Assembly: GCF_012641515.1 (NCBI RefSeq)
Contig: NZ_JABAHY010000001.1
Location: 496,001-560,000, forward strand
DNA: 64,000 bases
Direction of reading: 5' to 3'
Origin: Nesterenkonia sedimenti
GTDB lineage: Bacteria; Actinomycetota; Actinomycetes; Actinomycetales; Micrococcaceae
The notes under the pieces were generated by a model, which searched no databases, was not told where the DNA came from, and saw only the letters and a list, made by a program, of their open reading frames with translations. A program made the position numbers and the translations under genes. Below are positions 25,638 through 33,717 of this stretch, in pieces. Each line of letters begins with the position of its first letter. Position 1 is the first letter of the stretch.

Positions 25638-25678
25638 TTGACTTTGCTCCTGCAACCTCATAGATTTGCTTATGCAAA
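25638..25678 (+). promoter_or_regulatory. Sigma-70 promoter of the VWA cluster with two operator-like repeats
   Basis: TTGACT (25638-25643), a 17-bp spacer and TAGATT (25661-25666) make a strong promoter reading toward the VWA gene. TTTGC-tcct-GCAA (25643-25655) lies in the spacer and TTTGC-ttat-GCAAA (25665-25678) covers the -10 and start point. Their centres are about 22 bp apart. Binding there would block RNA polymerase, so the divergent XRE protein is the likely repressor. Confidence 0.7.
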
Positions 25679-25733
25679 CACAGGCAGGGGTCCTGCTGCG
25701 GGATCCGTCACCTTGATACGAGGAAAGACAGAT

Positions 25734-27905
25734 ATGCAAAAGCACAAAGCTTCACTGGGGTACAGCACCCACCCTCTTCGCACGTTCACCGGTGCCGGAC
25801 TGGCGGCTCTGATGATTGCCGGGTTCGCACCTGCGGCTGCTGCGGATCAGGAGGAGCCCGAGGAGGTCGAGGAGGCCGGAGCCTCCGATGAGCTCGACCA
25901 GCCCGAGATGGAGGATGCCGAACTCCTGCTGGTGATGGACGCCTCCGGTTCCATGAGCGCCGATGACGCCGGCGGCCAGACTCGGATCGCTGCCGCCAAG
26001 GAGGCGCTGACCGGAGTGGTGGACTCCCTGGGTGATGACCAGGAGGTGGGCCTGCGCATCTTCTCCGGAGAGGTCACCGACTCCGGCCACCCGGACGCCT
26101 GCGAGGACTCCCACCTCGCGGTGGATATCGGCACCGATAACCGCGATGAGCTCGCCGGGGCCATTGATGACTACGACGCCGTCGGAGCCATGACACCCCT
26201 GGCCCACGCCCTGGAAGAGGCCGCCGAGGACTTCGACGGTGATGGGCCCCGGACCATCGTGCTGGTCTCCGATGGTGAGGAGAACTGCGATCCTGAACCC
26301 TGTGAGGCCGCCCAGGCGATTGCCGATCAGGGTATCGACCTGCAGGTGCACACCGTCGGTTTCAATATTGATGAAGAGGACTCCGATGCCGCTGTGGCCC
26401 GCGAGCAGCTGCAGTGCATTGCCAATGCCGGCGGTGGGGACTACTACGACGCCAATGACGCTGAAAGCCTCTCGGTGGTTCTGGAGCGGCTTTCCCTGCG
26501 AGCCTTTGAACCCTTCCAGCTGGAGGGTGAGGAGGTCGAAGGGGCAACTCACTTCGCCGATGACCGGCCGGTGCTGGAACCCGGTGGGCAGTATTTGGAC
26601 ACTATCCACCCGGATAACCGGTACTACACCATCCCCCGCACGATGGAGGGCTCGACCCTGCATGTGGGTGTCACGACCCTTCGCGATCTCGACAGCGACC
26701 GGGCCTTCAGCCATATCAAGGCCAATCTCGGCACCAGTGAATGGGACGGCAATGACTCCGGTGGGTCGCGGACCGGAATGTGTGAATGGGTCTACCTCAC
26801 TGAATCCACCCGCGCCCGTGCCGTGATGGCCCGCACCGGGGGTCTGACCTCGGTGCCGGATCCCGGTGGCACTCATGAGGACTGCGGTTCTGATGACGAG
26901 ATGATCCTCTCGGTGGAACTGCAGGAGGATGACGAGGCCTATGCGGGCAAGCCCTTCGAGATTGTGGTCTGGGAGGAGCCCCCGGCAGAGAACGCCGAGG
27001 AGCTGCCTGAGCGCTACTCCGACAATATCGGCTCGGTCGAATGGCACGATATGGAACTGGATGAGCGCAGCGAGAACGAGGTGCTGGGCGGTAACTCCTT
27101 CAATAACGCAACCCCTCTGGACCCCGGGGAGACCTATGCCGGGACCTCCCTTCTCGGTGAGACCCAGGTCTTCCGGGTGCCGGTGGACTGGGGCGAGCAG
27201 CTGCAGGTGGAGCTGCTCTTCCCCGAGGATGCTGATGTGCCCAGCCCCCTTGGCATCGGCGGCAGCGAGCTGCAGGTCATCAACCCCCACCGCGGGGATG
27301 TGGTGCCCAACCAGTCCAGCGCGAATCACCCGCACCGGGTCTGGGATATCAACTTCGCCCAGGGCGGCCGGCAGACCGCCCAGGTGCAGACCTATCCGGT
27401 GCAGTACAACAATCGCACCCCCAATAACTACGGCCGCACTGCTCCCGGTGATACCGCCGTGGCCGGGGACTACTACGTAGTGGTCAATGTGGGTGAGTAC
27501 TCCGATCCCAATGTCAGCACCCAACTGCCCTTCTACCTCCACGTCGAGACCTTCTCCGATGGTTCCACCGGCGAGGTTGAGCCGGTCTACGCCGAGACCA
27601 CCGGCGGCCAGAGCGAGGACGGCAGCTGCGTTCCGCCCGAGGAGGATGAGGAGGAGGCCGGCGTCGGCTGTGTTGCCCCGCCTGAGGAAGAGGATGAGGA
27701 CGACGGCGCCGATGAGGCCTCTGCCGAGGCGCAGACAGCCGGCACCGGAACCGAATCCGAGGATCCGGCTCCCTCCGAGGCCGCTGATGAGGAGGACAGC
27801 TTCTTCTCCTCAACCACAGGCCTCATTGTGGGGCTCAGCGCCTTCGCCATGCTGCTGCTGACCGCCGGTGGACTCGTGCTGGCCCGCGCCCTGCGGAAAT
27901 CCTGA
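25734..27905 (+). CDS. Secreted, membrane-anchored VWA-domain protein
   Basis: The 723-residue protein has a signal peptide (about 1-37, ending AAAAD), a Glu-rich linker and a von Willebrand A domain (about 62-255). The full MIDAS is present: D69-A-S-G-S-M-S, T154 and D180, so it should bind a divalent metal and a protein ligand. A second, larger domain (about 260-640) contains YYTIPRTMEGSTLHVGVT. An acidic Pro/Glu-rich stalk precedes one membrane helix (TGLIVGLSAFAMLLLTAGGL) and a basic end. The second domain is shared with the gene at 28159. GAGGAAAG precedes ATG 25734. The function is unknown. Confidence 0.87.
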   Translation: MQKHKASLGYSTHPLRTFTGAGLAALMIAGFAPAAAADQEEPEEVEEAGASDELDQPEMEDAELLLVMDASGSMSADDAGGQTRIAAAKEALTGVVDSLGDDQEVGLRIFSGEVTDSGHPDACEDSHLAVDIGTDNRDELAGAIDDYDAVGAMTPLAHALEEAAEDFDGDGPRTIVLVSDGEENCDPEPCEAAQAIADQGIDLQVHTVGFNIDEEDSDAAVAREQLQCIANAGGGDYYDANDAESLSVVLERLSLRAFEPFQLEGEEVEGATHFADDRPVLEPGGQYLDTIHPDNRYYTIPRTMEGSTLHVGVTTLRDLDSDRAFSHIKANLGTSEWDGNDSGGSRTGMCEWVYLTESTRARAVMARTGGLTSVPDPGGTHEDCGSDDEMILSVELQEDDEAYAGKPFEIVVWEEPPAENAEELPERYSDNIGSVEWHDMELDERSENEVLGGNSFNNATPLDPGETYAGTSLLGETQVFRVPVDWGEQLQVELLFPEDADVPSPLGIGGSELQVINPHRGDVVPNQSSANHPHRVWDINFAQGGRQTAQVQTYPVQYNNRTPNNYGRTAPGDTAVAGDYYVVVNVGEYSDPNVSTQLPFYLHVETFSDGSTGEVEPVYAETTGGQSEDGSCVPPEEDEEEAGVGCVAPPEEEDEDDGADEASAEAQTAGTGTESEDPAPSEAADEEDSFFSSTTGLIVGLSAFAMLLLTAGGLVLARALRKS

Positions 27906-27915
27906 AGGTGAAGTC

Positions 27916-28089
27916 ATGGCAGATTCCGCCGAACAGCAGACCTGGGCGGTCCAGGCCCCGGTGAAAACTCTGATCGGTATGCTCCTGGTCGGGCTCTTGG
28001 TGGTGGGCCTGATGCCCACCGCCAAGGCCGGGGCCGGCAGTCATACCCAGTCCGAGGAAGTAACCCAAATGGAGGACAGGGCTGACTGA
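27916..28089 (+). CDS. 57-residue single-span membrane protein of the VWA cluster
   Basis: The ORF begins at ATG 27916, ten bases after the VWA stop, with GAAGGTGAA ahead of it. The product has a short polar N-terminus (MADSAEQQTWAVQAPVK), one hydrophobic helix (TLIGMLLVGLLVVGLMPTA) and a polar tail. It could be a signal-peptide-bearing small secreted peptide or a small membrane partner of the neighbouring proteins. Tight spacing inside the cluster is the main support. No family is recognised. Confidence 0.65.
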   Translation: MADSAEQQTWAVQAPVKTLIGMLLVGLLVVGLMPTAKAGAGSHTQSEEVTQMEDRAD

Positions 28090-28158
28090 CGAGTACTCTG
28101 GTGACTGCACTGATCACCGCACCGCATGGGAACTGCAGAGGCCGAGGACGGAGAACTG

Positions 28159-29523
28159 ATGACTTTGCCGCAGAGCTCCCTTATGTCTCCCCTGAGGGCG
28201 CTCGCCGGTTTTGCAGCAGTAGCCGGGCTGGTGACGGCTTCCTCCTCCCCTGCACTGGCGGTATGGGCGATGGATGACACCGAGGAGGAGACCTCGGAGG
28301 TTCCAGAGGGTGTTGAGCGGGTGGAATCGGGCACCAACCAGGACAGCGCTCCCCTCCTGGAACCGGGGAATCGGTATATCTCCAATTTCGAGCAGGACAA
28401 TATGTTCTTCCGGGTCTCGCGGACCATGGAGAACTCCACCCTGCATGTGGGCCTGGCCTATACCGATCCTGAAGGCGATATGCTCACCAATGCCACCCTG
28501 GAGCTGAGCACCTTCGACGGCAGTTCCTGCGACTCCTCGGATCTCGGCTGGGAGGCCTCCCCCGCCGGTTATCTGCAGCGCGGAGCGCAGGTGCTGGCCA
28601 CCCCGGACCAGGACCCCGATCGGTATAACGCAGTTCCAGAATGCGGTTCCCTAGATCAGCTGCTGCTCTCAGTCCAGCCCGAGGGCGATGAATTCTCCGG
28701 CCGGGACTTCGAACTGGTGGTCAGCGAGGAACCGGATCCCACCAATGGGGATCAGCTGCGGTCCTCCTTCGATGACGACCGCAATCACTGGGGTGATGAC
28801 GGCCTGGAGTGGTTCACGATGGAACGCGACCGGGATGCCAATAACCCCATCGAGCCCGGCAGCTCCATCTATAACGCTCCCCTGTTGGAGACCGGGACCA
28901 CCTATGACGCACAGCTGCAGCCCGGAGAAGCGCATATCTACCGGGTCGAGGCCGACTGGAATGACCAGATTCAGGCTGAGGTCTTCTTCCCCGAACCGGC
29001 CAGTGAGCTCTCCGATGAACTCGAGCGCAGCTGGGCTGAGGCTCAGGTCTCGATCATCAGCCCCTATTACGGATCGACGATGCCCGGCAGCAACCGGGCC
29101 TCAGATGAGCAGAACCTCTCTGCCACTATCGACGAAACCCACGCCACAACCCTGCGGGCCCAGTCCTATCCGGTGACCTGGACCGGCCGGTTCGCCTCCA
29201 GCGCCGGGGATAATGCCCGCAATGCCTCCGTCCCCGGGGAGTACTTCGTGCTGGTGGCTATGGACCCCGATGTCGGGGAGAGCTCGCTGAATGTCCCCTA
29301 CCGGCTGACCACCGGAGTCTTCGAAGGCGCCAATGAGCCGCTGCCTGAGTATGACGAGGAACCGGTGGAGCCCGAAGCTGCCGGTGAACAGGCCCAGGAC
29401 GGCGTAGACGCCTCAGGCAGTTTCGGTACGTATCACTGGCTGGCCCTGGGGCTCGGCGCCCTGGGTGTGGGCCTGATTGCCTTCGGCGGGGTCTCCCTGC
29501 TGAAGGGTCTGCGCCGGCGCTGA
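28159..29523 (+). CDS. VWA-less paralogue of the VWA protein, membrane-anchored
   Basis: The 454-residue protein (ATG 28159, GGAG upstream) has a signal peptide ending SSPALAV, the shared domain (APLLEPGNRYISNFEQDNMF, then FRVSRTMENSTLHVGLAY), an acidic Pro/Glu stalk and a C-terminal helix (ALGLGALGVGLIAFGGVSLL) with a basic RRR end. It matches the VWA protein from its second domain onward but lacks the VWA domain, so it looks like an internal duplicate of that half. Both would project outward from the membrane. The function is unknown. Confidence 0.82.
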   Translation: MTLPQSSLMSPLRALAGFAAVAGLVTASSSPALAVWAMDDTEEETSEVPEGVERVESGTNQDSAPLLEPGNRYISNFEQDNMFFRVSRTMENSTLHVGLAYTDPEGDMLTNATLELSTFDGSSCDSSDLGWEASPAGYLQRGAQVLATPDQDPDRYNAVPECGSLDQLLLSVQPEGDEFSGRDFELVVSEEPDPTNGDQLRSSFDDDRNHWGDDGLEWFTMERDRDANNPIEPGSSIYNAPLLETGTTYDAQLQPGEAHIYRVEADWNDQIQAEVFFPEPASELSDELERSWAEAQVSIISPYYGSTMPGSNRASDEQNLSATIDETHATTLRAQSYPVTWTGRFASSAGDNARNASVPGEYFVLVAMDPDVGESSLNVPYRLTTGVFEGANEPLPEYDEEPVEPEAAGEQAQDGVDASGSFGTYHWLALGLGALGVGLIAFGGVSLLKGLRRR

Positions 29524-29537
29524 TTAAGCCCGGGCGG

Positions 29538-30869
29538 CTAGTCCAGGGCGAGGAACAGCACTGCTGCGATGGTGACAAAGCCCAGGCCGAAGAGGATCAT
29601 CGCCACGGCCAGGCCCTGTCCCCGTTTGGGCTGATGGCGAGACCGGCGGGTGGCCGCCGGTGCTGCCGGTGCAGCCGCAGTGGGACTATAGGCAGCGTAG
29701 TTATGCTGGGTCTCCGCCTCTCGGAATGGTGATTCCGTTGTGGCGTACGGCGCCGCCTCGGCACCCTGGTAACCGGGGTTCTGATAGGCGTGGCTGGGTA
29801 CTGTCTGCGGCTCGTTCACACCCAGCTGGGGTACTGGGGCATAACTCTGCTCGGCAAGTGCATTGGTGGAGGGTGAGGCTGGTGTGCCCGGGGAGACCGG
29901 TGGCGGAGGTGTCGTATTGGCGCCCATCAATACGGTGGGCACCTCGGCGGGCACCTCCTCGGGATCCGGCTGCGCCTCGGCAGTCTCGCCCAGGGGTCCG
30001 GAATCGCCCCAGCCATCCGGCAGCGGCGGGATATGTTCGAAGACTTCGACCTCGCCCAGGACCTCCTGGGCAGAGGATGCGTAGACCAGGCCGGTCTCAC
30101 GCAGGGCCGCCCGGGCGTGGGAGGCCGTTCCGTAGCGGTCGGTGATCTGGGGGCGGGTAAGCCGGTCGATGACCCCGATCAGCTCGCCCGGGACTGGGTC
30201 CGGTCGTTCGGCGAGATGGATGGCCTCGGCCGCATCGGTATCGGTTACCGGGGAGAGCCCGGTGAGCATCTCCACTGCACACATACCGGCTGCGTAGAGA
30301 TCTGCCCGGGAATCGGGCTGCCAGCCCTGGTGCAGGCATTCCGGGGCCACATAGCCGGGGGTGCCCATGGCGTAGGGGCCCTGGGTCAGGCGTGGGGCGT
30401 CGTCGCCGGCTGCGATGCCGAAATCGCCCAGCCAGAGCCTGGGCATCCGATCTCCGGTGGCATCGAGCATGAGATTGGCCGGTTTCACATCCCGGTGCAC
30501 GATGCGTTCGGCGTGGATGGCCTCCAGTGCCGCCAGCAGCTGGTCTAAGAGAACGGCGGTCAACCGCACTGGCAGGGGGCCGAAGTCGCTGACCAATGTT
30601 GCCACCGAGCCGCCGCGGACAATGGGCATGGTGAACAGGACTTTCTCGTCCTCCCCTGCCCAGCCGGTTGGGGCCAGCACATGCGGATGGTCCAGTCGCA
30701 TGGACTGTTCCCGCATGAAGCGCAGCAGGGAGGATGCGTCCACCTGGCGCAGGACCTTCGCTGCCACATAGTGCTGGCGTTTGCGGTCCCAGGCGCGCCA
30801 GACCACGCCGGCCCCGCCCTCGCCGAGGGGGTCGACTAATTCGTAGCGTCCAGCGAAAACATCACCCAT
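29538..30869 (-). CDS. Membrane-anchored serine/threonine protein kinase (PknB-like catalytic domain)
   Basis: The 443-residue protein has a Hanks-type kinase domain at about 8-265: glycine loop GEGGAGVVW, K38, catalytic HRDVKPANLM (D127), and DFG (D149), followed by GTPGYVAPE. A long Pro/Ala/Ser-rich linker (about 280-415) leads to one membrane helix near the C-terminus (VAMILFGLGFVTIAAVLFLA). It has no PASTA or other outside sensor, so its signal must come through partners. It converges on the VWA cluster with 14 bases between the ends; the two may form one signalling unit. Confidence 0.92.
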   Translation of the reverse strand: MGDVFAGRYELVDPLGEGGAGVVWRAWDRKRQHYVAAKVLRQVDASSLLRFMREQSMRLDHPHVLAPTGWAGEDEKVLFTMPIVRGGSVATLVSDFGPLPVRLTAVLLDQLLAALEAIHAERIVHRDVKPANLMLDATGDRMPRLWLGDFGIAAGDDAPRLTQGPYAMGTPGYVAPECLHQGWQPDSRADLYAAGMCAVEMLTGLSPVTDTDAAEAIHLAERPDPVPGELIGVIDRLTRPQITDRYGTASHARAALRETGLVYASSAQEVLGEVEVFEHIPPLPDGWGDSGPLGETAEAQPDPEEVPAEVPTVLMGANTTPPPPVSPGTPASPSTNALAEQSYAPVPQLGVNEPQTVPSHAYQNPGYQGAEAAPYATTESPFREAETQHNYAAYSPTAAAPAAPAATRRSRHQPKRGQGLAVAMILFGLGFVTIAAVLFLALD

Positions 30870-30875
30870 TGGTAG

Positions 30876-30896
30876 CCACCCTATACATAAGGGTGG
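30876..30896 (-). promoter_or_regulatory. Hairpin covering the kinase ribosome-binding site
   Basis: CCACCCT-atacata-AGGGTGG is a perfect 7-bp stem with a 7-base loop just upstream of the kinase start (30869) and after the stop of the DUF11 remnant. On the mRNA the AGGGTGG arm is the likely ribosome-binding site, so the hairpin may both end upstream transcription and limit kinase translation. Confidence 0.5.
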
Positions 30897-30898
30897 GG

Positions 30899-32404
30899 TC
30901 AGTCGGTGCTGTTGGTCCGGCGTGCGCGTCGGGGGCCATGATCCTCGGTGCCGGGAGTGTGTTCCACTGTGGTTTCAGTCTCCGCCTCAGCGGCGTCCTC
31001 GGTGGGTTCCACGGCCTACCGATGTCACAGGTCTGACCATCGGTCATGGTCGCGGAGGCGGCGCGCAGTTCGGCCGTCAGCTCGTCGATGACGACGACGC
31101 CGTTGGCGGTGGAAGGACCGTCGTTGGTGACCGTCAGGGTGACATTGAAGGTCTCACCTGGGATGATCTCGTCACCTGGCAGGGTGTGGACCTTCTCGAT
31201 GCTGAGGTCAGCCTGCGGCCGGGCCGTCTCGCCACCGGGTACACCGGCGGTGGTGGTGTTATTGGAGTGGATTGGATCCTGGTCCGTCTCCTCCGGCCAC
31301 ACCTCAGCGCGGTTGACGATATCGGAGCCGTCACCGGTGTACTCGGGGTTCAGATGAACCTCAACGGTCACGGTCACCGTCTGATCGATCTCCACGGTCG
31401 CCAGCAGGCAGCTGACGGTGGCGCCGTATTCATTGGCGCCCTCGCAGGTCCCGGAGTCCACGGTGACGGTGTCACCCTCCCCCTCTGCGCTGGGCACGGT
31501 CACGGTGTACTCTGCGCCTTCGAACCGCAGGTGGCTGGGCAGCACATCCGTGATCTGGACATCGTGGGCGGTGGAGGGGCCGTTATTCGTCACAGTGAGT
31601 TCGTAGGTGAACTCAGTACCGGGAACCACCGGGTCACTGCCGGAGGCTTCCTTGGCGATGGCCAGGTCAGAGACGGGATCGCTGGTGCCCATGGAGAACG
31701 ACTAGTAGTCGTGACGGACTCCACCAGTGCCGCCAGCGCAGGCGGACTTGTTGACCTCGGCGCCCGCTCGAATCTGCCCACCGGTGAACTGGGTGTCAAC
31801 ATTCCAGCAGACCCCTGTAGGGTTGCGGAAAGAGCCGGGAGCGATATTCGCAGTGCCCTGACGCTGATAGTTCCACTCATTGACATTGGGGTTATCGCCG
31901 CAGACGTTGGTCAGCTGAATACCCACCTGAGCCAGGCCGCCGCCGTAGTTGTCGATGCACCTGTCACCTCGGGATGAGGTGTTGCCGCCACCAACGATCA
32001 GGTGGACTCGGTGGGCGGAGGTGTAATTCCACCGCTGAAGATCGTCCAACAGCGACCCCTGACCCGGACCCCCCCGGCTCCGTGGCGCAGCGCTGCAGGG
32101 TCAACGCCCTGTCGGTATTGCGCATATTGCCATTGGAGGCAGAGGGTGTCTGGTTCGGGTTGAAGAATCAGTTCACCGCTGTGAGGCAGAGACTGCGGTC
32201 GTAGGAGGGGCGAATCTGCACGTTCGACATCGTGCCCTCGATGGGTGAGGCATCGGCCTCTTCAGATTCAGTCGCCGCAGGCAGCATCACAAAGGCCGCG
32301 GCCATCAGAGGAACTGCTACCAGTGCAATCAGAACACTGGTGGACATCATCTTCGCAAAAGGGCCCGAATCATAACGGGTCGCTCCGATCAATGGTGCGT
32401 GCAC
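30899..32404 (-). pseudogene. Decayed DUF11-repeat surface protein gene
   Basis: Successive frames encode one secreted protein broken in several places. It begins with a membrane/signal segment (MMSTSVLIALVAVPLMAAAF), then meets an in-frame TGA (32168). Reading continues (FFNPNQTPSASNGNMRN) until a run of seven G on the coding strand (near 32085) shifts the frame into the LLDDLQRWNYTSAHRVHLIV region. A TAG at 31702 follows, in frame with two DUF11 domains (FTYELTVTNNGPSTAHDVQI; FNVTLTVTNDGPSTANGVVV). Near 31020 the frame changes again to an acidic tail ending at 30899. A fragment could start at ATG 31692, but without a signal peptide. Confidence 0.75.
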
Positions 32405-32622
32405 GGAGGTACGAGCTGCCTCCTACCTTAGTGATAAAGACCGAAAGCGCAAGGGTCTATTCTGCTGGCGACCAGGTTGCCACAAGTATTACAACACTCT
32501 GACCTAGCACTTTAAGCTCACAGTCAGATTCCAAGTCCTTCAGAGATTTTTAGGCGTTATCGCAACTTTTACCTGATGTTTCCCTGAAGGTGGAAAATCT
32601 CCAGGCCAGCAACCCAAAGGAA

Positions 32623-33075
32623 TCAGCGCACCTGATGCCCACTCATGATCGAAATGGTGTTGAAGGCAGAGATCGCCACTGCCATCCACAGCACCGCGGC
32701 AGTGGCCTCATCACCAAGAACTGCGCGGGCGTCGTCGTAGTCTTGGGTATTCTCCACCGCCGGTTTCTCTGCAGCCATCTCCGCCAGCGACAGGGCAGCA
32801 CGTTCCTGCTCGGTATAGATTCCTGCTTCACGCCATGCCGGCAGCAGGGCCAGCTTCCGGCTATCTGCGCCGCGCTCATCAGCGCGGCGGGTATGGATCT
32901 CTAGGCAGAAGGGGCAGCCGTGGATCTGCGAAATCCGGATATTGATCACTTCCATGAGCTCTCGCGATAGCCCCGCCTCCTCCATGGCAGCTGCGGCCTG
33001 TTTGGCCACACTGCTCTGCGTCCGGTACAGCTCAGGGTTCTGATTATCCAGGTGAAGACGCTCATGCTGACTCAT
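32623..33075 (-). CDS. AhpD-like carboxymuconolactone decarboxylase family protein
   Basis: The 150-residue protein has the CMD/AhpD active-site pattern HGCPFCLEIHT: a CxxC pair followed by His three residues on. It sits in the all-helical fold (VINIRISQ; ERAALSLAEMA). AhpD-type members act as peroxidase partners or disulfide reductases; this short form is typical of actinobacterial relatives of unknown substrate. TAGGCT lies six bases before the ATG, suggesting a leaderless mRNA. It is divergent from an FMN reductase. The 218-base gap on the other side (32405-32622) holds only a GGAGG-N9-CCTCC repeat near 32405. Confidence 0.87.
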   Translation of the reverse strand: MSQHERLHLDNQNPELYRTQSSVAKQAAAAMEEAGLSRELMEVINIRISQIHGCPFCLEIHTRRADERGADSRKLALLPAWREAGIYTEQERAALSLAEMAAEKPAVENTQDYDDARAVLGDEATAAVLWMAVAISAFNTISIMSGHQVR

Positions 33076-33161
33076 CCCCCAAGCCTATCCACGTCCCGGG
33101 GCTTCGCTAGGCTGGGCAGCGGAAGTATCCCTGGACCAACCACCACGTAGGGAGAGACACC

Positions 33162-33701
33162 ATGGTGAAGATCGGATACATCGTCGGCAGCCTGGCCCCG
33201 GACTCCATCAACCGGAAGCTCGCTAAGGTCATTGTTGCCCAGGCCCCGGAGCGGGCAGAGCTGATTGAGATCAGCATTGCGGAGCTGCCGCTCTACGACC
33301 GGCACCTCGACGAGGACTTCCCCGAGGTGATGACCAAGTTCAAACAGGAGGTCGAGGCGGTGGACGGGCTACTTCTGGTCACCCCGGAACATAACCAGTC
33401 CTTCCCCGCGCCGGTGAAGAATGCCATCGATATCCTCTCCCGCGGCGGCAGCTTCCAACTGGCCGGTCTGAGACTGGGCATTGTGGGGGCCTCTCCGGGA
33501 CGCTTCGGCACCATCAACTCTCAGTCCCAGCTGCGGCAGTCACTGCCGCCTCTGGGCGTGAAACTCATGGGCACACCCGTGGTGGCCGAGACTGTCAGGG
33601 AGAACACCTTCAACGAGGACGGCACCGCCGCCGAGGGAACCACCAAGCGGGCCAAGGACTACATCGAGGCATTCACGACTTTCGTGGAGACCACTCCGTA
33701 G
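33162..33701 (+). CDS. NADPH-dependent FMN reductase
   Basis: The 179-residue flavodoxin-fold protein shows the FMN-phosphate loop GSLAPDSINRKLAK near the N-terminus, LLLVTPEHNQSFPAPVKNAI in the middle and VGASPGRFGTINSQSQLRQ later, the standard pattern of this reductase family. It should transfer electrons from NADPH to FMN or quinones. GGGAGA lies seven bases before the ATG. The neighbouring AhpD-like gene suggests a shared redox or oxidative-stress role. Confidence 0.9.
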   Translation: MVKIGYIVGSLAPDSINRKLAKVIVAQAPERAELIEISIAELPLYDRHLDEDFPEVMTKFKQEVEAVDGLLLVTPEHNQSFPAPVKNAIDILSRGGSFQLAGLRLGIVGASPGRFGTINSQSQLRQSLPPLGVKLMGTPVVAETVRENTFNEDGTAAEGTTKRAKDYIEAFTTFVETTP

Positions 33702-33717
33702 CCTTCACTCCCCTCCT

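Noticed and set aside
25752-27542. 596-codon minus-strand ORF opposite the VWA gene
   Set aside because: No domain, and it lies wholly inside a gene with signal peptide, MIDAS and promoter.
32168-32170. TGA read as selenocysteine in the DUF11 gene
   Set aside because: No selenoprotein family, and further stops and frameshifts occur downstream, so decay is the better explanation.
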